Shown piece by piece: positions 38,401 to 50,277 of a stretch of 64,000 bases of DNA. The DNA lies in NCBI GenBank assembly GCA_016648135.1, contig JADDOH010011093.1, positions 39,110-103,109 of the forward strand. The letters run 5' to 3'. Position 1 is the stretch's first letter; each line of letters begins with the position of its first letter. Both the position numbers and the translations under genes were made by a program. Origin of the DNA: Agrypnia vestita. Lineage: Eukaryota > Arthropoda > Insecta > Trichoptera > Phryganeidae. The notes under the pieces were generated by a model. The model saw only the letters and a program-made list of their open reading frames with translations, was not told where the DNA came from and searched no databases.

Positions 38401-41400
38401 CGCTGTACATCCTATATATGTAGACTCAAAAGATTGAATTCAAATTTTGAAAAGTCTTCTGTGTTACTTTGGGAAGAAATATGATCTTGTGAAAGTGTAA
38501 TTTAATGAAAGAATGATGAACTCGGATGCAATTTCAAATAATGTTAGATTCTGAAAAAATTGGGTCCTGTAGGTAATTCAACAGTTATGCGCAAGACTAT
38601 TGCGCGCCAACAACAGCGTGCAGGGTAACTGCGCACTGACAATAATGTGCGATACAAAAGTAAATGAGAACATTGTTTCTCCAGTATTTCATTTTATTAA
38701 TTCACAAAGCCGGAAAGAAAATTAATTAGATCAAGAAGAATTAACTAAATTTAACACATTATGAATATAACAGACTAATTAATTTACGTAATTTTGTCTT
38801 TTATATTCGAATTAATCAATTTAGCACAATATATATTGATACGGAAAAAATAACTTCCATTCTTTTGATGAAATTCAAAGTTTTTCAACCAAGTTTTTTC
38901 TTTAATGTTGAAGATAAACTTTTTCATGGATTGTTTCACAAAATTTCCACCATTATTAGTGGACTACAGATTAGGTTTAAAAAAAGCTTTTTTATCATTA
39001 TTTTTAATTTTGTAGTTTTGTTCTGAATGCTAATGTTGGTGTGTAATTATCTGCTCGCTGTCATTATCGGGGTTGTACCGCGCGCTATAGCCTCGTGCGA
39101 AATTATCAGGGTGCCATCTGGTAATAGATATATCACAGGTGTAGGAAAGTAAATGCACATTATCGGTTAAGTTTATTCAAGTAAAGGAATAAATTGAATG
39201 AAAGCATATTCAAAATAAATTTTAAATAATTATTTTATTTTATTTTAGAATAAACAATTTCTAGATCTCAAATCAGAAATGAATATGAAAAAGTTTCCTG
39301 TATACATTATAAATTTATCTTGTCCATACGCACTGTATGATACAACTTGTTTACCTGATAAATCTTCAGTGCAATTTAATAAATGGGATGATATACAGAA
39401 GCTTATCCAAAAAACTGTCAAAGAATTTGTGAATAAAGAACTAGGTTGTCCTTTAGAGACAGATAAAGAATATAAAATAGTAAAAAACGATGCAAATAAG
39501 GAAGGAAGGAAAGATGAAGAGAAGAATGCAAATGACTATAAGGATGACCTAATCAAAAAGGCATTATGCAAAAATGCAGCTGATTTTGGTCCGTCACAGT
39601 TGCAGAATGCTATCAAAGGTTTGTTGTATTTTTCATACTTTTATTTTTGATTATTTTATTTACACATACATATTTACTTACTATAATGGGTGCATTCAGC
39701 CAGCATTTTTAGATGTAATATGACAATGAATTAACCTAGAAATCTCTTCATGATACTTAAAAATTTTGAAGCATTTATGTACTATGTATGCGAGTCATAA
39801 GTCTCATCTTTTGTAAAATATTTTGCAAGTTTAGCAGTGCACACTGGACTAATAAATTATAGAAATCACTTCATATCTAGGAGGGAATAGACAGTCATAT
39901 TTTTTTAGAGACACTCATAATCTCAACTTCGCAATTCGCATGCGTTCTATGCATTACAGGCCGATTTTTATACATGGCGCTGTATAAACGATTTTTGATA
40001 AATCTGTTGCTAGTAATTTGTATTTTATAGTTAGATTTAGATAGATAAAAAGTATATAGATTTTTTTTAGTATTTATTTATTTTACAGATAGGGAATGAA
40101 ATATTGATAACATCTTAATAATAATAATGACTCTGTCAATCAGCTGAAACTAGTAGGTGGAGAAAATAAATTTTGGTTAAAAATGACCAGCATACTTTAT
40201 TATAAATACAATGGATAAACACCAAAAAATATTCAGAATGTTTCAATAAGAATTATTATTAATGTGTTAAATCTTCTTTTTTTTAAACAACACGCAGTGC
40301 ACGGTGTTGGTAAATTACCAATACCATGTGTCAACCAGGGGCGTGCAGTAAGAACAAGAAGCATGACTTTTTCCTAAGCATGTATTTTGAAAAGAAAACG
40401 ATATAAGAGATATATCTTGTAATATTCTTATCACAATAATTAACATGTTATTCAGATTTTAATATTTAATAATATTCTACCAGATAAATCTTTAATTTCG
40501 ATTTTTTATTTCTATAATATGTGTTTAAATAAATATCATGCTTCTTGTTCTCACTGTACGCCCCCGGTGTCATCTGACGTTAAGTGCATCTTTGCATTAC
40601 TGTCTAGCGTGAGGCAGTTGTATAACTTTGTCTCTTTCTCACATAGATATTGATAATGCACACATTGTCAATACATCGATATACAATAACATTGACAATA
40701 GATCGATATACAATGATATCGATATACAGTACATTCAAGTGCATAATTAAAAATTGACCTGTAGCATTGTATTTCCAAATAAAGGAACATACTTGTATTT
40801 CCACCCTATTTACAGGATAGCAATTAAAGCTACTCCATCCCGTCCACAAGTGAAAATCAATTTTGTGAATTTCAAGGTGTTCCAGCCAAACGCAAAAGAA
40901 AAGCAAATGAAAACCCGAGAGAATCTAGAAAACCAAAGCATTTGAGAACAGAAATAGGCAACAAAATGACCGCATTCTGCACTCCAAAACAAAAAATTAT
41001 GAATAAAAAAATTAATGAACATCATAAACATTTTTTTAGAAATAAAAAAAATAAGAATACAAAATCAAACTCAACATTGATTCATATTAGAGATGTAAAT
41101 GAGAAGATGCGAGAGACTCCACTTCTTTGGTCTCAACTTGCAGAATTTAAAAAACCATTTGTGAAACCCAAAATTGAAAAAGAATCTAATAGCACAAAAA
41201 TCTTAAATGAACTTGGTTCAAATTCCAGTATTTTATTTAAAAATCAATGTCACAAAACCATTCATAGATCTGTTTATAAAAATTCCATAACTAGTGTTGC
41301 CGAAAAAACTGAATATACTAGATCTCACACTAGCATTTCTCGATCTAGCATTTTTCATGTCAAATATAAGAATGGGTCATTTAAAAATCTGTTTGACAAG

Positions 41401-44400
41401 AATAAAACTGTCCAACAAATCGAAGAGTGGTTCAAAAAAACTTATGTTAAAGAAAGCAAATCTAAAATCGGTATCGATAGAACTGCTCAAAAATCTAAAT
41501 GTAACTATGTTTTCAAGAATGTTAAAAATAATCTTGAGAACAAAAGTGACCCGAGAAAATCATATCATGTTGTCGAGAATCTAAAAGAATACACAGTACA
41601 AATACCAAGAAAATTTATAAACGTTTCAAACGATATAGCTATACCGAAACATCAGTTCAAGTCCACAGGTGACATGATAAAAACTATAATAGTTAATCGT
41701 AAGGTTCCAAAACCCATTACAGACAGGGAGATTAATAATTATAAATGTCTAATGAAGGCTCCTCCTACCGATTGGAATGAGTATTATGATCAATGCATAT
41801 CTGTTTTAAAGCACAAAGATGATAAGTTTTCTATGAAACAATATGATCTGAAAGATTTAGGTGTTCAGACAGATTTATGTTTCAAAGATTTAGAGTTGAT
41901 GATGTATGATCTTCGCAATAAGTATAAAGAGATTGAAAAATATGATTCCAGAAAGCGCAGAGAAAGTTGTAATCAAAACTGTACTTGCAAAACTGTACTG
42001 CAAAATGTTGAAATATCGAGTTTGCCAAAAATGAATCATAAATATACACCCATTTTTCAATCTATCGATATTTTGTCTAAGGAAAATATAAGTTACAAAA
42101 AAAGACTTTTTGGATATCCAAACAATTGCCTTCCAACTAATTCAAGAAAACATTTGATGATTGATTTAAATAATGAATTTGATGTAAGAGTTGAATCGTT
42201 CAATAAATCTGATAGGATTTCTGCAAAGAAAATTCATCACGCATTGAACATGTCTGATTTTTTTGATAACGCTACATTAAAACTAAATTCTTTCAATATG
42301 AATAAGAATATTTCTGTAGATTTTCAATATGATAATAGTAACTTTACGGAAGATTTGTGCATAAATGATGTTGTCAAAGATGCCCAATTAGAAAGCATTA
42401 TTTATGATTCGAATATCAAACGAAAATCATTACCACTTGCAAAAAAAGAATGCGAGATAATTCCCAACTTGGAACTTGCTGAAATAAATCATAATGATGA
42501 TTTAAAAATCATAAAGGATGCAAATCTTGTAGAGAGGAGTGTTAGACAAAACGATATAAGAAAAAATAATTGTATCATAAATAACACAACTGAACACATA
42601 CAACAAAATGCATATGAAAATGTGGGCAGTGATAAAACGATACAGTCGAAATTACAAGAAAAATCATCAATACAAAATTTTGAAGAACAGTTTGCAACTT
42701 CTAGTGTTAAAGCTTGTCTAGATAATGAATTTAATAATTCCTTAAATAATGAAATAATTTGCACATCAAGAAGTATGTCTATTTTGAAAACACCTATTTC
42801 ATATTCCTTAGAACATGTGTGTGATCATAGAGATTTAACAAAATCCAACAATGTGAATGTTATCATTTGTGAAACAATAGCAAATAGTAATTCTACATCA
42901 AGCTCAATATGCGATGCTCTCAGTGTAGAGATCACATCTAATAAAGTATTACCTAACAAAGTTGTGGAGGCTGTTCAAATAAATTGTACTACACCGATTA
43001 AGGTAAAAAACGAATGGACAGTAAAAACTGATTCTTTTGGGAAGCTATTCTATATAAATAATAGAACTGGCATGACAGTTTATGAAAATCCAAGTGTTCA
43101 GGAATACACTTCATGTCCCTATAAAGTATACAAGAGACCAGAATTCATACCAAAAGGTGAGCATATTAAATTCAGAGGTTCAATGGATAAAATTATTTAT
43201 TAATTTGAAAGGGTGAAAGTATAGTATAACTGGAAACACAAATTCGCTGTAACATATACATAAATATCTGACTGATGGATATATGCATATTATGTATAAT
43301 GTATTGTGTAACTATACACCATTTAGTATTTTTTAATATGTAGGAATGTCTCCAATACTAAAGTTGGGTGAATCAGTCACATTGAACAGGATCAATATTA
43401 AAACTCCAGCAAGATATATTAAGGAAAACTCATCTCTAGATATTCTATCCAAAGTTAAATGGGAAAAATTGTATTATACTGAGGTAAGATTAAGTATAAT
43501 ATTATCAAATCTCCTAATTTAGAATTTACGTCCTTCCGTCCGTCCCTCCATAACTTGCTGGAACTACACTTGAATTACAACAATACTGATGAGGCGCTGG
43601 TGCCCGAGTGTGACAAGTCAATCAGCGAGCGCTACGGCTACACGTGCCACCAAATTCACGGCTAGAGATGAACTCGGAAACCTCGAACGGCATCGCGGTG
43701 ACCAAACGATCGCCCCTGCCGCTTCTCCCTGGCCTGTCAAAAATGCATCATACACTGTACAAGCAGGCCTTGATTAAGACGTGAACCATTAATTTGTGCC
43801 TCCTATTTTCGATGTTTGAAAATATTTACAGGATTTTAATATACTTGAATTATATCCTTTGATTTTTTACGGGCGTAGGCTAGTTAGTAATTATTTCCTT
43901 TCATTTTAATTTGAGTTTTGAGGCACCATGAGGCACAATATTTGAGAGGAGCAATTCCTCTCATCATCAGGATAGATACAGAATAATGTCAACCTATTCA
44001 GTTAGGTGTGCTTTTTTATATGCGCTTAATGTTTTTTTTTGTCATTAACGGGAATGAAATAGATTGTAAATTGATGTTAGATGATGGCTTTATGTAAAAT
44101 CTTGTCAACTTTTATGGGTGTTTGTATTAATAATCCTCTCCGATTCTGCACGACCGGAGAGTGTTACATATCAATAAATAGTGCTATTTTGACCGGTGAT
44201 ACACTAACCTATTTTTGAGATTTATTACATATACAATTGCGCCAGTGATAAAAAACTAATTTTTTGGAATTTGAAAGGCAATAATAGGTGTTAGACATCA
44301 ATTATATCTAAGTTCAATCATCAATACAAATCTCAAATAACAGTTATTGTGTAACCGGTTAAGATAACGGTTTTGATCATCACTGCCAACCAAATTGTAC

Positions 44401-47400
44401 AAAAATAACTAATTTATTTAAATTAATAAAATCAGATTTCAAATCTGTTACAATAATTTATGAATGTGGAACATAGTAGATTGACTTTAGAACTTTAGGA
44501 AAATCTACTTATCTCACTAGGGATGTAGGCAGTTACATTTTACAGCAGAACACCGTTAATTCAAAATTCGAAGGACACAATTTTTTTTTTCGAAATCCAA
44601 GGTACAAAAAAAAAATCGCGAAGCAATTGTGAAATTCGCCAAAAATCGTAAAACTCATGAAAAAAGCCATTAATTTTGTGAAGAACGTACTTATTTCTGA
44701 ATATTTCGAGAAATCATTTCGAAAACGCAAAATTTGTAGACAGAAGAAAAAATTTGTAATAAATTAGAGAGAAATTGATTATTATATGAGAATAGTAATT
44801 TAAATATGAAATTATTTTGCTATTGTACATTTGTCGATTTTTAAATAAATGAAGGTTATTTTAAAATATAATAATAATAAGTAATTGGCAAGTTGTATTT
44901 AGTATAATGCGTAGCATAATATTAATGTTATTTTTGTTCATTTAAAAATATAACAATCATTATTTCTTTAACAACTAATTTTGTCAGATACCCCTACATC
45001 CTCTAAAACAATAAATATTTCAGAAATTGTATAATGAATTTGCTGCTGAACTTACAAAAAACATGGATTTGATAGAAACAGGAATAATTAGCAATGACAT
45101 AAAACTCATGGGAGTCAACAATACACGTCCATTGGTTTTTGAAAAATCTCTGCTTAATTATGTGAAGGTACCTATAGTCATGTTTTTAAGTCACAAATTT
45201 AAGTAAGTAGTCAAATATGAAGGCAGCTAGCAAACTTTAAAATGTATAAAATTAAGAATTTTGGTGTTGCGCTGTCTGGATCTGTCTGTAAATCTTTAAA
45301 TGCTTATAAGTAGCGATGGTATTTTAACCGGTGACACATTATTTGAGATTTGTGTCTGATGCGTCGATGATTATCAACTGATTTTTTGCAATTCGACGGT
45401 CAACCATCGGCACTATACAACAGTTATATCTTAATTATCAATCGTCGGTACAGTCAGATACAAATCTCAAATAACTGTACCGAAAATAGCCGGTAAAAAT
45501 AATGGTTTGACCATCACTACTTAGGGCAAGTTGTTTCAAGTTGGATTAAAGTAAGCGTTCGTTTAAAGCATAGATATTTACGAAAACGGATCATCTGTTT
45601 GGTGGAGAATGCAAAAATCTACACTTTAAACAAACGCTTACTTTAATCCAACCTGAAACAACCGGCCCTTATAAGTAGCCAAACACTGCAACATTTTGTT
45701 TGTTTTTGATGCTTTTTCAGTAAAGCTCAGAATGTTTCAGTTGTCATTCTGCTGTGTATAAAATACAATAAGCCATAATTTGCAGCTTTCTTTCGCTCAA
45801 CTCTGTAATGTCCATTATGCATTTTTCGAAATGAGTCTTTAATAAGACAAGTCCGTAGACGAGTGCCGTTAAGAGGTATGTATGTAATTATTTTGTTGCA
45901 CAAAATATGCTTTGTTACAGGTAATCAGTCAAGTTGACAATAAATTCATAGCCACAATCGTTAAAGATGTAAAAGCCAAATCCAAATTCCTAACTTTGTT
46001 TGATCAGCATGCTGTACACGAGAGAATAAGATTGGAATATCTTTTAAAAGGTGATTAAATGTACAGGAAAAGTTAATGTAGCACCTTGAGTACAAGACTA
46101 TCACTGAGATGACGGGGCTTAAAGTTTTGTGTTCTTATAATTCAAATATATAGTATTGTAAGCATGAAAAGTGGTACTTTTCTATATGAACATGATAAAA
46201 TATCATTATTATTTTCATATTTCTTATAGCAAACAATCACATTTTAAAATGGATACTCTTGCACTCAATTTAAAGAAAAATGCCTCAAATATCCCTTTTT
46301 ATTGTAAAACAATAATGGAAAATCACACAAAGATGATCTCTAAGTAGGTAAGTAGGTAGGTATATGTAAAATATGAGATTCTTAACTTAAAAATGTTTTT
46401 TTTTTCGGAAAGATGATAATCTTGCACTCAGAGTGCGATATGAAATCAACAAGTACTGCACAATTTATAGTAAATATTTTAATAAATTTGTAACAACCAG
46501 CACTTTTTCTTCATCGTCGTCATCAGCCATTTTGTAATCAACTATGAGAATAAGCCGTCCTCTAACTCTGCCACTGATCTCTAACTTGGCAGCTCTCATT
46601 TCTCATCAATGCAAGGCCAGTATTTATAAACAGGTCGTCGGCCCACTGCAATTAACACCGTTAATGGTTTGGGATAACGAATGCCACTGCAGGATGTATA
46701 GTCTCACCTCAGGTTTCGGATTGTCCAGATAGTGTACACAACTGTCAGTATTGATAAATTTAATTTTATTCCTAAATAGTAAAAAAATACCTTCTTCTAT
46801 TTTCACTTATGTCATGTTGCATAAATCTATTTTATTTACAGAATTTCAAGAAGGAAAAAAATGGAAGTCAATTTCAGTTCAAAAACCGTTCACTTTAGAA
46901 TTAAAACAATCTGATAAAACAACATTCTTAAAACATAAGGAATGTTTTGAAAACTTAGGCTTGACATTCCAAATGAGTAAAACAGATGACAGTAAAATTG
47001 AAATTACATCAATTCCTTCATGTTTTCAGTACAAGGAATTGAATGAGGTACCATTGATGTATTTTTATATTTTATGTATATACAGTAGTTTCTATGACTA
47101 TACTTCTAAGGAAAATTGAATAAATATTAATCCTACTGAAATAATATAGTTATTAATATTATGAGAATAATAGCAATAATGAAGATGTCCGCGGAGTACT
47201 TGGCACGACCAGGAAACCGTATTTCGGCAGTCCTGTTCTGTTAAGAACCTAAACAATCGATGAACGAGACGAATCATGAGCATATGAAGAATATGAATCA
47301 TGAGATAAGAGAGACAAATCATGAGAATATGGATATGAGAAAATATATGAAATATGTATAACGAAATATTTGAAAGGAAACCCAATAGTCTTTTGTCTTT

Positions 47401-49623
47401 CAGGATGATAGCCTGCTAAGAATTGTTGATCAGCTGATAGCTGAAGAAATAGATGTATTCAAAGTTTCCCGGAAAAATATGAGTACAATTCCTGCAGCCA
47501 TGATGAGGGTTATTAGTTCTAAAGTATGATAATCTATTTTTCTGGCTTTTACGATTATTAGTCTCACAATCCTTCAAGAACAATGTTTTTGAAAATCCTT
47601 ATAACACAGTATATATACTTTTAACACAGAATGTTTGTGCAGTGGGTACTAAAATCTGTTACCAAAACTGCATCAGAAAATTTATGACGTTTTCATACTT
47701 TTATTCGCAATACCGATTGATAACAATACAGGCGCCTCCACAATTTTTTTAAATCAAAATTATTTTGAAGGTACCGAATATCATTCCGAGCACCTCTCAC
47801 ATGCTAATACAGCAGACTTCTGATTATCCGAGATCCGGATTATCCGGGACGAATTTCAAATGGCATTGAAAAATTAAATTTTAAAATGAAAATGTTTCAG
47901 TGTTCATAACGGCCAAACTAGTGTTCAGAGTCAAAAACGTTAGCTACCCATCGTGTTTTTATCAAAATATTTAATTAATTTTTATTATCTAGTTCGTTTT
48001 AGTGCTTTATGAGGGTTAGTTGCGTCCAGTTTTCATTGTCATTTCTTTACAATTGAGAGCGTAATTTATAACCGCAACACTGCTTGATGATAATTTTCAA
48101 GGGTGCCACTATTGTTTTATGTGGGCAGCCAAAGCAAAATATTTTTATGAAGAACTAAAGTTGCAGGGAGAATAGATCCCATCTTCTGGATGGTTAACGG
48201 TTAAAAGAGGTAAGATATCTGATAAACCAGCTGCACGAGAACTTACCTCTAAGTTTGGAGCATTTATAGATACCAAAGATCTCATGCCAGGAGCAAATTT
48301 ACAATGTTAATAAAACTGAATTGGAAATGGCGATTTTTGCAAATTTGAAGACAATCACAAAGAATAAGTGTTAATAAATTTGTGCAACCTGTGCCAATAA
48401 TGATAAAGAGAAATGTGAGTTGAATTCTGTAGAAGATAGCAATCTTAAACATTCCTTTTATATGTTTTTTTGGTGATCCCAGTATATCCGACAACTCTGC
48501 AACATTTTTCTGTGCATGTGCATGACTTTCGGACAGTACATTTTTCGGAATATTTCTGTATTGTTAAACAATTTTTCAATGCTTTTGTATTCAAATATCC
48601 GGATTTTTTTTTTCACTATCCATCCTAGATGATCAGGAGTTCACTGTAATTGCTATTCCTCTAATAAATGTGGTGTCAAATTATTGTTTAACTCTTTAAG
48701 GCATGGGATTTAAGCAAATAAGAAAAACCATATTGCATGTTGTTGTCTAATTAATAAAGAAAAAAAAAACAAAAAAAAAATATTGTGAAATTATTAGCTA
48801 GTTCCGGTAGCAATTTTAATTTTTCGATATGGTGTAGAAAAAATCTCATGCAGATTGAAGTAACAAAAAGGTGAGACAGTTTTAATCCCACCATGCTTCA
48901 AAGAGCTAGGTACATATATATATGAGTAGGTAGTTGAATATTAAAATCTACCTAATACCATAAATTCTTTGGCAAATCAAAAATAAACTATTTCACATCT
49001 TGTTTGTAACTTGTGCGTGGTATGCATGGCTTACACATACTAATTTGATTGTCTTTCTTAGGCCTGGTTGTTTCAAGTTCGATCAAAGTAAGCGGCCGAT
49101 CAAAGCATAGATTTTTACGAAAACGGATCGTCTGATTGGTGGAGAACGTAAAAATCTATGCTTTTAAAGAATGCTTACTTTAATTCAACTTGAAACAACC
49201 GGCCCTTAAACGGAAAGACCTATAAGATACATATGTCAGAGTTAATTTCCAAATACCTACAAATCATTGATATATATAAATATATAACCAGGCATGTCAT
49301 GGAGCTATAAAATTTGGCATGAAGCTGACAAAGGAACAGTGCGAAGAAATGATGGGCTGCTTAGCCAAATGTGATGTACCTTTTCAATGTGCGCATGGTA
49401 GACCAGTTTTGACCATATTAGCGGACTTAAATGAATTGAAATATGACAAAGTAAGTACAGCATTTCATTTAGTCTTTTTTCTTCTAAAACTGTATTTATT
49501 TTCTCATTTGTTACGTTTGTAATCAGGCTAGACGACACAAAATAATAATTATTTTTTTACAATTAATTAGACACTTTTTCCTTTCAGGTTCACAAGCTAA
49601 ATTTGAAAAATTTAAAATCTTAA
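32492..49623 (+). CDS. Mlh3: DNA mismatch repair / meiotic crossover protein MLH3, complete, 12 coding exons
   Basis: MutL homologue; in other eukaryotes it pairs with MLH1 as the MutL-gamma endonuclease that resolves meiotic crossovers. Exons: 32492-32593, 36349-36699, 37839-38291, 39249-39618, 40877-43156, 43344-43483, 45024-45167, 45921-46050, 46842-47047, 47404-47523, 49292-49450, 49588-49623; total 4491 nt, 1496 aa, all GT-AG and in phase. The GHKL ATPase motifs are present: E33/N37 in LELIYNSLD, DNG 61-63, GYRGEAL 97-103, GTT 149-151. The C-terminal endonuclease keeps DQHAVHERIRLE (from D1308), ACHGAIKFG (1433-1441) and VPFQCAHGRP (1461-1470). The last two point to MLH3 rather than PMS2 or MLH1. 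Exon 5 encodes a 760-residue Asn/Lys-rich linker with no recognised domain. Exon 1 was found by matching its SQCVLEL end and phase to exon 2. Human MLH3 is of similar length (about 1450 aa). Confidence 0.95.
33383..33527. mobile_element. TAA-flanked MITE (family H), copy 2
   Basis: 145 bp in MLH3 intron 1, with TAA at 33380-33382 and 33528-33530. It split a LINE fragment: CACTAA lies on the left and TAAGGCGC on the right, where the unbroken LINE copies read CACTAAGACGC (near 52988 and 11873). This is a related empty site. Confidence 0.9.
33531..33890 (+). mobile_element. 3' fragment of the RTE-like LINE family
   Basis: A third copy of the LINE tail in the window, decayed, following the MITE at 33527. 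It shares TCGATAGAGTGAGGAAT and AAAATATATGAGGCGA with 53025-53165, and ends with GCATGATGGTTAATTAGTTA, the same type of tail as 53374-53400. It lies in MLH3 intron 1. Confidence 0.8.
34096..34620 (-). pseudogene. LINE C-terminal coding relic
   Basis: The two minus-strand ORFs give GQLKIARGDRQTKL...KTLPIHKQLYYK and YTTRQKTNKK...YGDRTKQCVIPKLFNKSP DKIKN. The order 'N-T-R-Q ... G-x-R-x ... P-x-L-x-N-x-x-P' is typical of the end of Jockey/CR1-type LINE proteins. The frame is broken near 34340. It adjoins the left arm of the foldback element. Confidence 0.55.
34625..36234. mobile_element. Large foldback element (about 485-bp inverted arms) in MLH3 intron 1
   Basis: The left arm 34625-35112 and the right arm 35750-36234 are near-identical reverse complements, differing at only a few positions by eye. 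The loop is about 640 bp. The arms contain the palindrome-prone block with CCACCGCGACCCAGG...GGTTGTATAGG and a GTTACCGCCCGAAGTGTCCG segment. The outer ends are CTAGACTGAGAGCCCGCGA and its inverse. No clear target duplication was found. The right end lies about 115 bp before MLH3 exon 2, so the pre-mRNA can form a very long hairpin. Confidence 0.85.
35106..35273 (+). CDS. 55-aa acidic ORF at the loop of the foldback element
   Basis: The ATG at 35106 lies in the last bases of the left arm and the ORF continues into the loop. Its product starts MIGPRRSLSAHQQLALIITE, then AVEDSDIDEDESTEWSSDED, and ends NLKKN. A basic start followed by an acidic run resembles the N-terminal part of some DNA transposases, such as piggyBac-like ones, but this is only a resemblance. 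It may be the truncated remnant of the element's own gene. Confidence 0.35.
   Translation: MIGPRRSLSAHQQLALIITEAVEDSDIDEDESTEWSSDEDNRNTDDDGGNNLKKN
37008..37512 (+). mobile_element. LTR of a retrotransposon with a short internal stub (MLH3 intron 2)
   Basis: It starts TGTGGTGGCCCGAGAC and ends CTCTACA. It holds a TATA-like CTATATAAG near 37292 and AATAAA near 37447. Directly after it AACGGAGTGGTGACCCTTGA looks like the leader and primer-binding region of a Gypsy-type element, running to about 37580. The ORF crossing it on the minus strand (166 codons) is an LTR by-product. No gag or pol remains. Confidence 0.6.
37577..37735 (+). repeat. Short local duplication
   Basis: GAAACATTAGATTAAGTTAT with the following AAAAATTAA at 37576 recurs at about 37694 as GAAACGTTAAATTAAGTTAT. 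It lies between the LTR stub and MLH3 exon 3. Confidence 0.5.
38292..39248. other. MLH3 intron 3, no assigned element
   Basis: AT-rich, with two CG-richer patches (38585-38640 with GCGC words, and 39055-39110). No terminal repeats or coding sequence were identified. Confidence 0.4.
40336..40566. mobile_element. hAT-like MITE in MLH3 intron 4
   Basis: The ends CAGGGGCGTGCAGTAAGAAC and GTTCTCACTGTACGCCCCCG are inverted repeats, continuing inward with AAGAAGCATGA and its complement. The flanks GTGTCAAC and GTGTCATC match at 7 of 8 positions. The 8-bp duplication and CAGGGGCG end fit the hAT superfamily. Confidence 0.8.
43560..43790. other. GC-rich insertion of unknown type in MLH3 intron 6
   Basis: Clearly different in composition from the intron around it (GCGAGCGCTACGGC, CGGCATCGCGGTGACC). 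A 62-codon ORF is present but no domain is recognised, and no terminal repeats were found. Confidence 0.3.
44179..44385. mobile_element. hAT-like MITE (family K), copy 1, decayed
   Basis: TAGTGCTATTTTGACCGGTG is answered by ATAACGGTTTTGATCATCAC. The inner word TGAGATTT is answered by AAATCTCA. The same family as 45311-45519. The flanks do not match, so the duplication has decayed. Confidence 0.6.
45311..45519. mobile_element. hAT-like MITE (family K), copy 2, with split 8-bp duplication
   Basis: The ends are TAGCGATGGTATTTTAACCG and TAATGGTTTGACCATCACTA. The left flank is CTTATAAG (45303-45310). The right flank is C then TTA at 45520-45523, followed by MITE copy 3, then TTATAAG. Taking out that MITE and one TTA restores CTTATAAG exactly, an 8-bp target duplication. 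Confidence 0.85.
45524..45668. mobile_element. TTA-flanked MITE (family H), copy 3
   Basis: 145 bp in MLH3 intron 7, with TTA at 45521-45523 and 45669-45671. It is inserted inside the right 8-bp duplication of the hAT-like MITE at 45311-45519, so it is the younger of the two. Confidence 0.9.
47810..48646 (+). pseudogene. Tigger/pogo transposon relic in MLH3 intron 10
   Basis: TACAGCAGACTTCTGATTAT on the left pairs with GATCAGGAGTTCACTGTA on the right, bounded by TA. Inside, about 48125-48290, a broken frame reads AAKAKYFYEELKLQGE, stop, IPSSGWLTVKRGK and KPAARELTSKFGAF. This matches the order seen in the DNA-binding (CENP-B-like) part of pogo/Tigger transposases. The catalytic domain is gone. 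Confidence 0.7.
49061..49205. mobile_element. TTA-flanked MITE (family H), copy 4
   Basis: 145 bp, with TTA at 49058-49060 and 49206-49208; ends GGCCTGGTTGTTTCAAGTT and CTTGAAACAACCGGCCC. It is in the last 250 bp of MLH3 intron 10, about 85 bp before exon 11. Confidence 0.85.
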
Positions 49624-49714
49624 TAACTGACAAAGAATCCTCACAAGGAATATTGGATATGGAAATTTTATGATATTGACAAAATGCCAATTGTATTCAA
49701 CAAATTGTCTCTTA

Positions 49715-49860
49715 GGGCCGATTGTTTGATCAATGGTAATAGTAAAAATTAAGAAAAAACATATTTTTTTAATTTTCCACCAATCAAACAATCCATTTTT
49801 GTAAAAAATGTAGGCTTTTTTCTTGACTCTTAGGATTACAACTGATCAAACAATCTGCCG
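49715..49860. mobile_element. TTA-flanked MITE (family H), copy 6, diverged
   Basis: 146 bp, with TTA at 49712-49714 and 49861-49863. The inner half has diverged from the other copies (GATTGTTTGATCA against TGATCAAACAATC), so it may be a subfamily. It sits about 90 bp after the MLH3 stop and is probably transcribed in the 3' UTR. Confidence 0.75.
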
Positions 49861-49939
49861 TTATAAGAACATTTAAATTTATTTAATTTATGTATACTTT
49901 ATATAATTTTTACATATTTTTATTTTGTTGTGTGTTTAT

Positions 49940-50270
49940 TTTATACAGTAGACTCCCAATTATACCAGACGAAAAAAATCTCTGATAATCAATTTCCTGG
50001 TAAATTCGCAACCAAAAAAAAAATGTCTAAGTGGCAAAAAATTAAAATAATAAAAAAATTGCACCTACTCTCCAAAAGTCGATATTAAAACGTGATTTTT
50101 ATAAAGAATTTAATGTTCTCGTCTATCATTATTATTATGTTACACGGTGTAATTCATCGAAAATTGTAAAATATTTCCATAATTTAATAACCCGTAGTTA
50201 GTTACACTTTCATCGGAATGAAGCCAAGTCCTATCCCATCAATTTGACGCAAATTTAGTGACACTAAGGC
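49940..50270. other. MLH3 downstream region with a pogo-like half end
   Basis: TACAGTAGACTCCCAATTAT near 49946 looks like the left end of a pogo/Tigger element, with no right partner seen. The rest is AT-rich without a gene. Confidence 0.35.
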
Positions 50271-50277
50271 TTATAAC

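Noticed and set aside
40816..40876. Start of MLH3 exon 5 at the stronger-looking TTTACAG acceptor (40815)
   Set aside because: That acceptor runs into TAA at 40825-40827 in the frame of the long exon; the acceptor at 40876 is in phase and joins as AIKGVPAKRKRK.
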